Below are positions 63,795 to 64,000 of a DNA stretch of 64,000 bases, one piece after another. A model generated the notes under the pieces. The model did not search any database, was not told the DNA's origin, and worked only from the letters and a program-made list of their open reading frames with translations. Source of the DNA: Gammaproteobacteria bacterium (lineage in GTDB: Bacteria > Pseudomonadota > Gammaproteobacteria > Enterobacterales > Kangiellaceae). Where the stretch lies: NCBI GenBank assembly GCA_013373375.1, contig JABXHY010000025.1:124001-188000 (forward strand), in the 5' to 3' direction. Positions within the stretch are counted from its first letter, which is position 1. Each line of letters starts with the position of its first letter. A program made the translations under genes and the position numbers.

Positions 63795-64000
63795 TAAAGC
63801 TTGAGCAAGTAACAAAAACCTATCAGCTTGGAGAACATCCACTTGTAGCGCTTGATAACGTAAATCTTAATATAACCAACGGTGACTACTTATCAGTAAT
63901 GGGACCATCCGGATCTGGAAAAAGTACTTTATTAAATATGATTGGGCTACTTGATCGACCAGACTCAGGAGATGTGATTATTGATCAACAATCAACTACT
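63791..64000 (+). CDS. ABC transporter ATP-binding protein (MacB/LolD-type), 5' part only
   Basis: The first 70 codons are present before the window ends. MIKLEQVTKTYQLGE, VALDNVNLNI and Walker A MGPSGSGKSTLLNMIGLLDRPDSG are those of the MacB/LolD/FtsE class of ATPases. With the overlapping adaptor gene it forms a tripartite exporter. A permease domain or gene presumably follows beyond the edge. Confidence 0.92.
   Translation, partial: MIKLEQVTKTYQLGEHPLVALDNVNLNITNGDYLSVMGPSGSGKSTLLNMIGLLDRPDSGDVIIDQQSTT

Overview
The window is about 40% G+C, densely coded, and reads as the chromosome of a free-living, probably marine, proteolytic gammaproteobacterium. The evidence is Fis next to DusB, a Crp/Vfr-type regulator divergent from an OsmC gene, Coq7 (ubiquinone synthesis), RND pumps, TonB-dependent and porin-type outer membrane proteins, and several secreted proteases with PPC tails. 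The gene set resembles Kangiella/Pleionea/Aliikangiella-like Oceanospirillales, but the genus is an inference. I see no phage, insertion sequence, CRISPR array, rRNA or tRNA.

Layout. 1-4.3 kb: end of an unknown gene, a TonB-dependent receptor and an MDR oxidoreductase. 4.5-14.7 kb: secretion and proteolysis: an M4 vibriolysin-like protease and an M28 aminopeptidase that share duplicated PPC domains, small secreted proteins, a CsaA/GNAT/thioesterase/DUF3224 cluster, and an S8 subtilase with an unusual coiled-coil propeptide. 15-25.5 kb: GabD-like dehydrogenase, GDT1 cation transporter, L,D-transpeptidase-fold/DUF1287 pair, RND efflux pair, DUF427 and DUF885 proteins. 25.5-33 kb: a possible small-RNA locus, then a six-gene overlapping membrane operon (RDD, SpoIIM, DUF4129, DUF4350, MoxR, DUF58). 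33-43 kb: prmA, an acidic zinc-ribbon membrane protein, dusB-fis, then purH and purD separated by four tandem outer-membrane barrel genes, the last one decayed. 43-48 kb: GST, Ycf46-like ATPase, coq7, an autoregulated-looking ribbon-helix-helix gene, osmC and crp. 48-51 kb: a Fur-box promoter driving porin, FMN-binding and PepSY genes. 51-64 kb: pabA, rpe, a metzincin, tatD, an LplT-PlsC fusion, a DUF805 protein, dtd-pip, typA, and the start of a MacA/MacB-like efflux operon.

Most striking signals: (1) a 20-bp-periodic TGAATACA operator array over a near-consensus promoter of a ribbon-helix-helix-like gene (46.9 kb). (2) One shared promoter design, TTCAG-N6-TTCAG-N11-TAATAT, before all four tandem barrel genes, including the pseudogene. 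(3) A proline-iminopeptidase homologue whose nucleophile serine is glycine. (4) An orphan minus-strand terminator that implies an unannotated transcript at 25.6-25.9 kb. (5) A Fur-controlled porin/flavoprotein/PepSY operon.

Coordinates were read by eye. Start codons were moved from the longest frame where a ribosome site, signal peptide or family N-terminus argued for it. No database search was run, so family names rest on recognised motifs.
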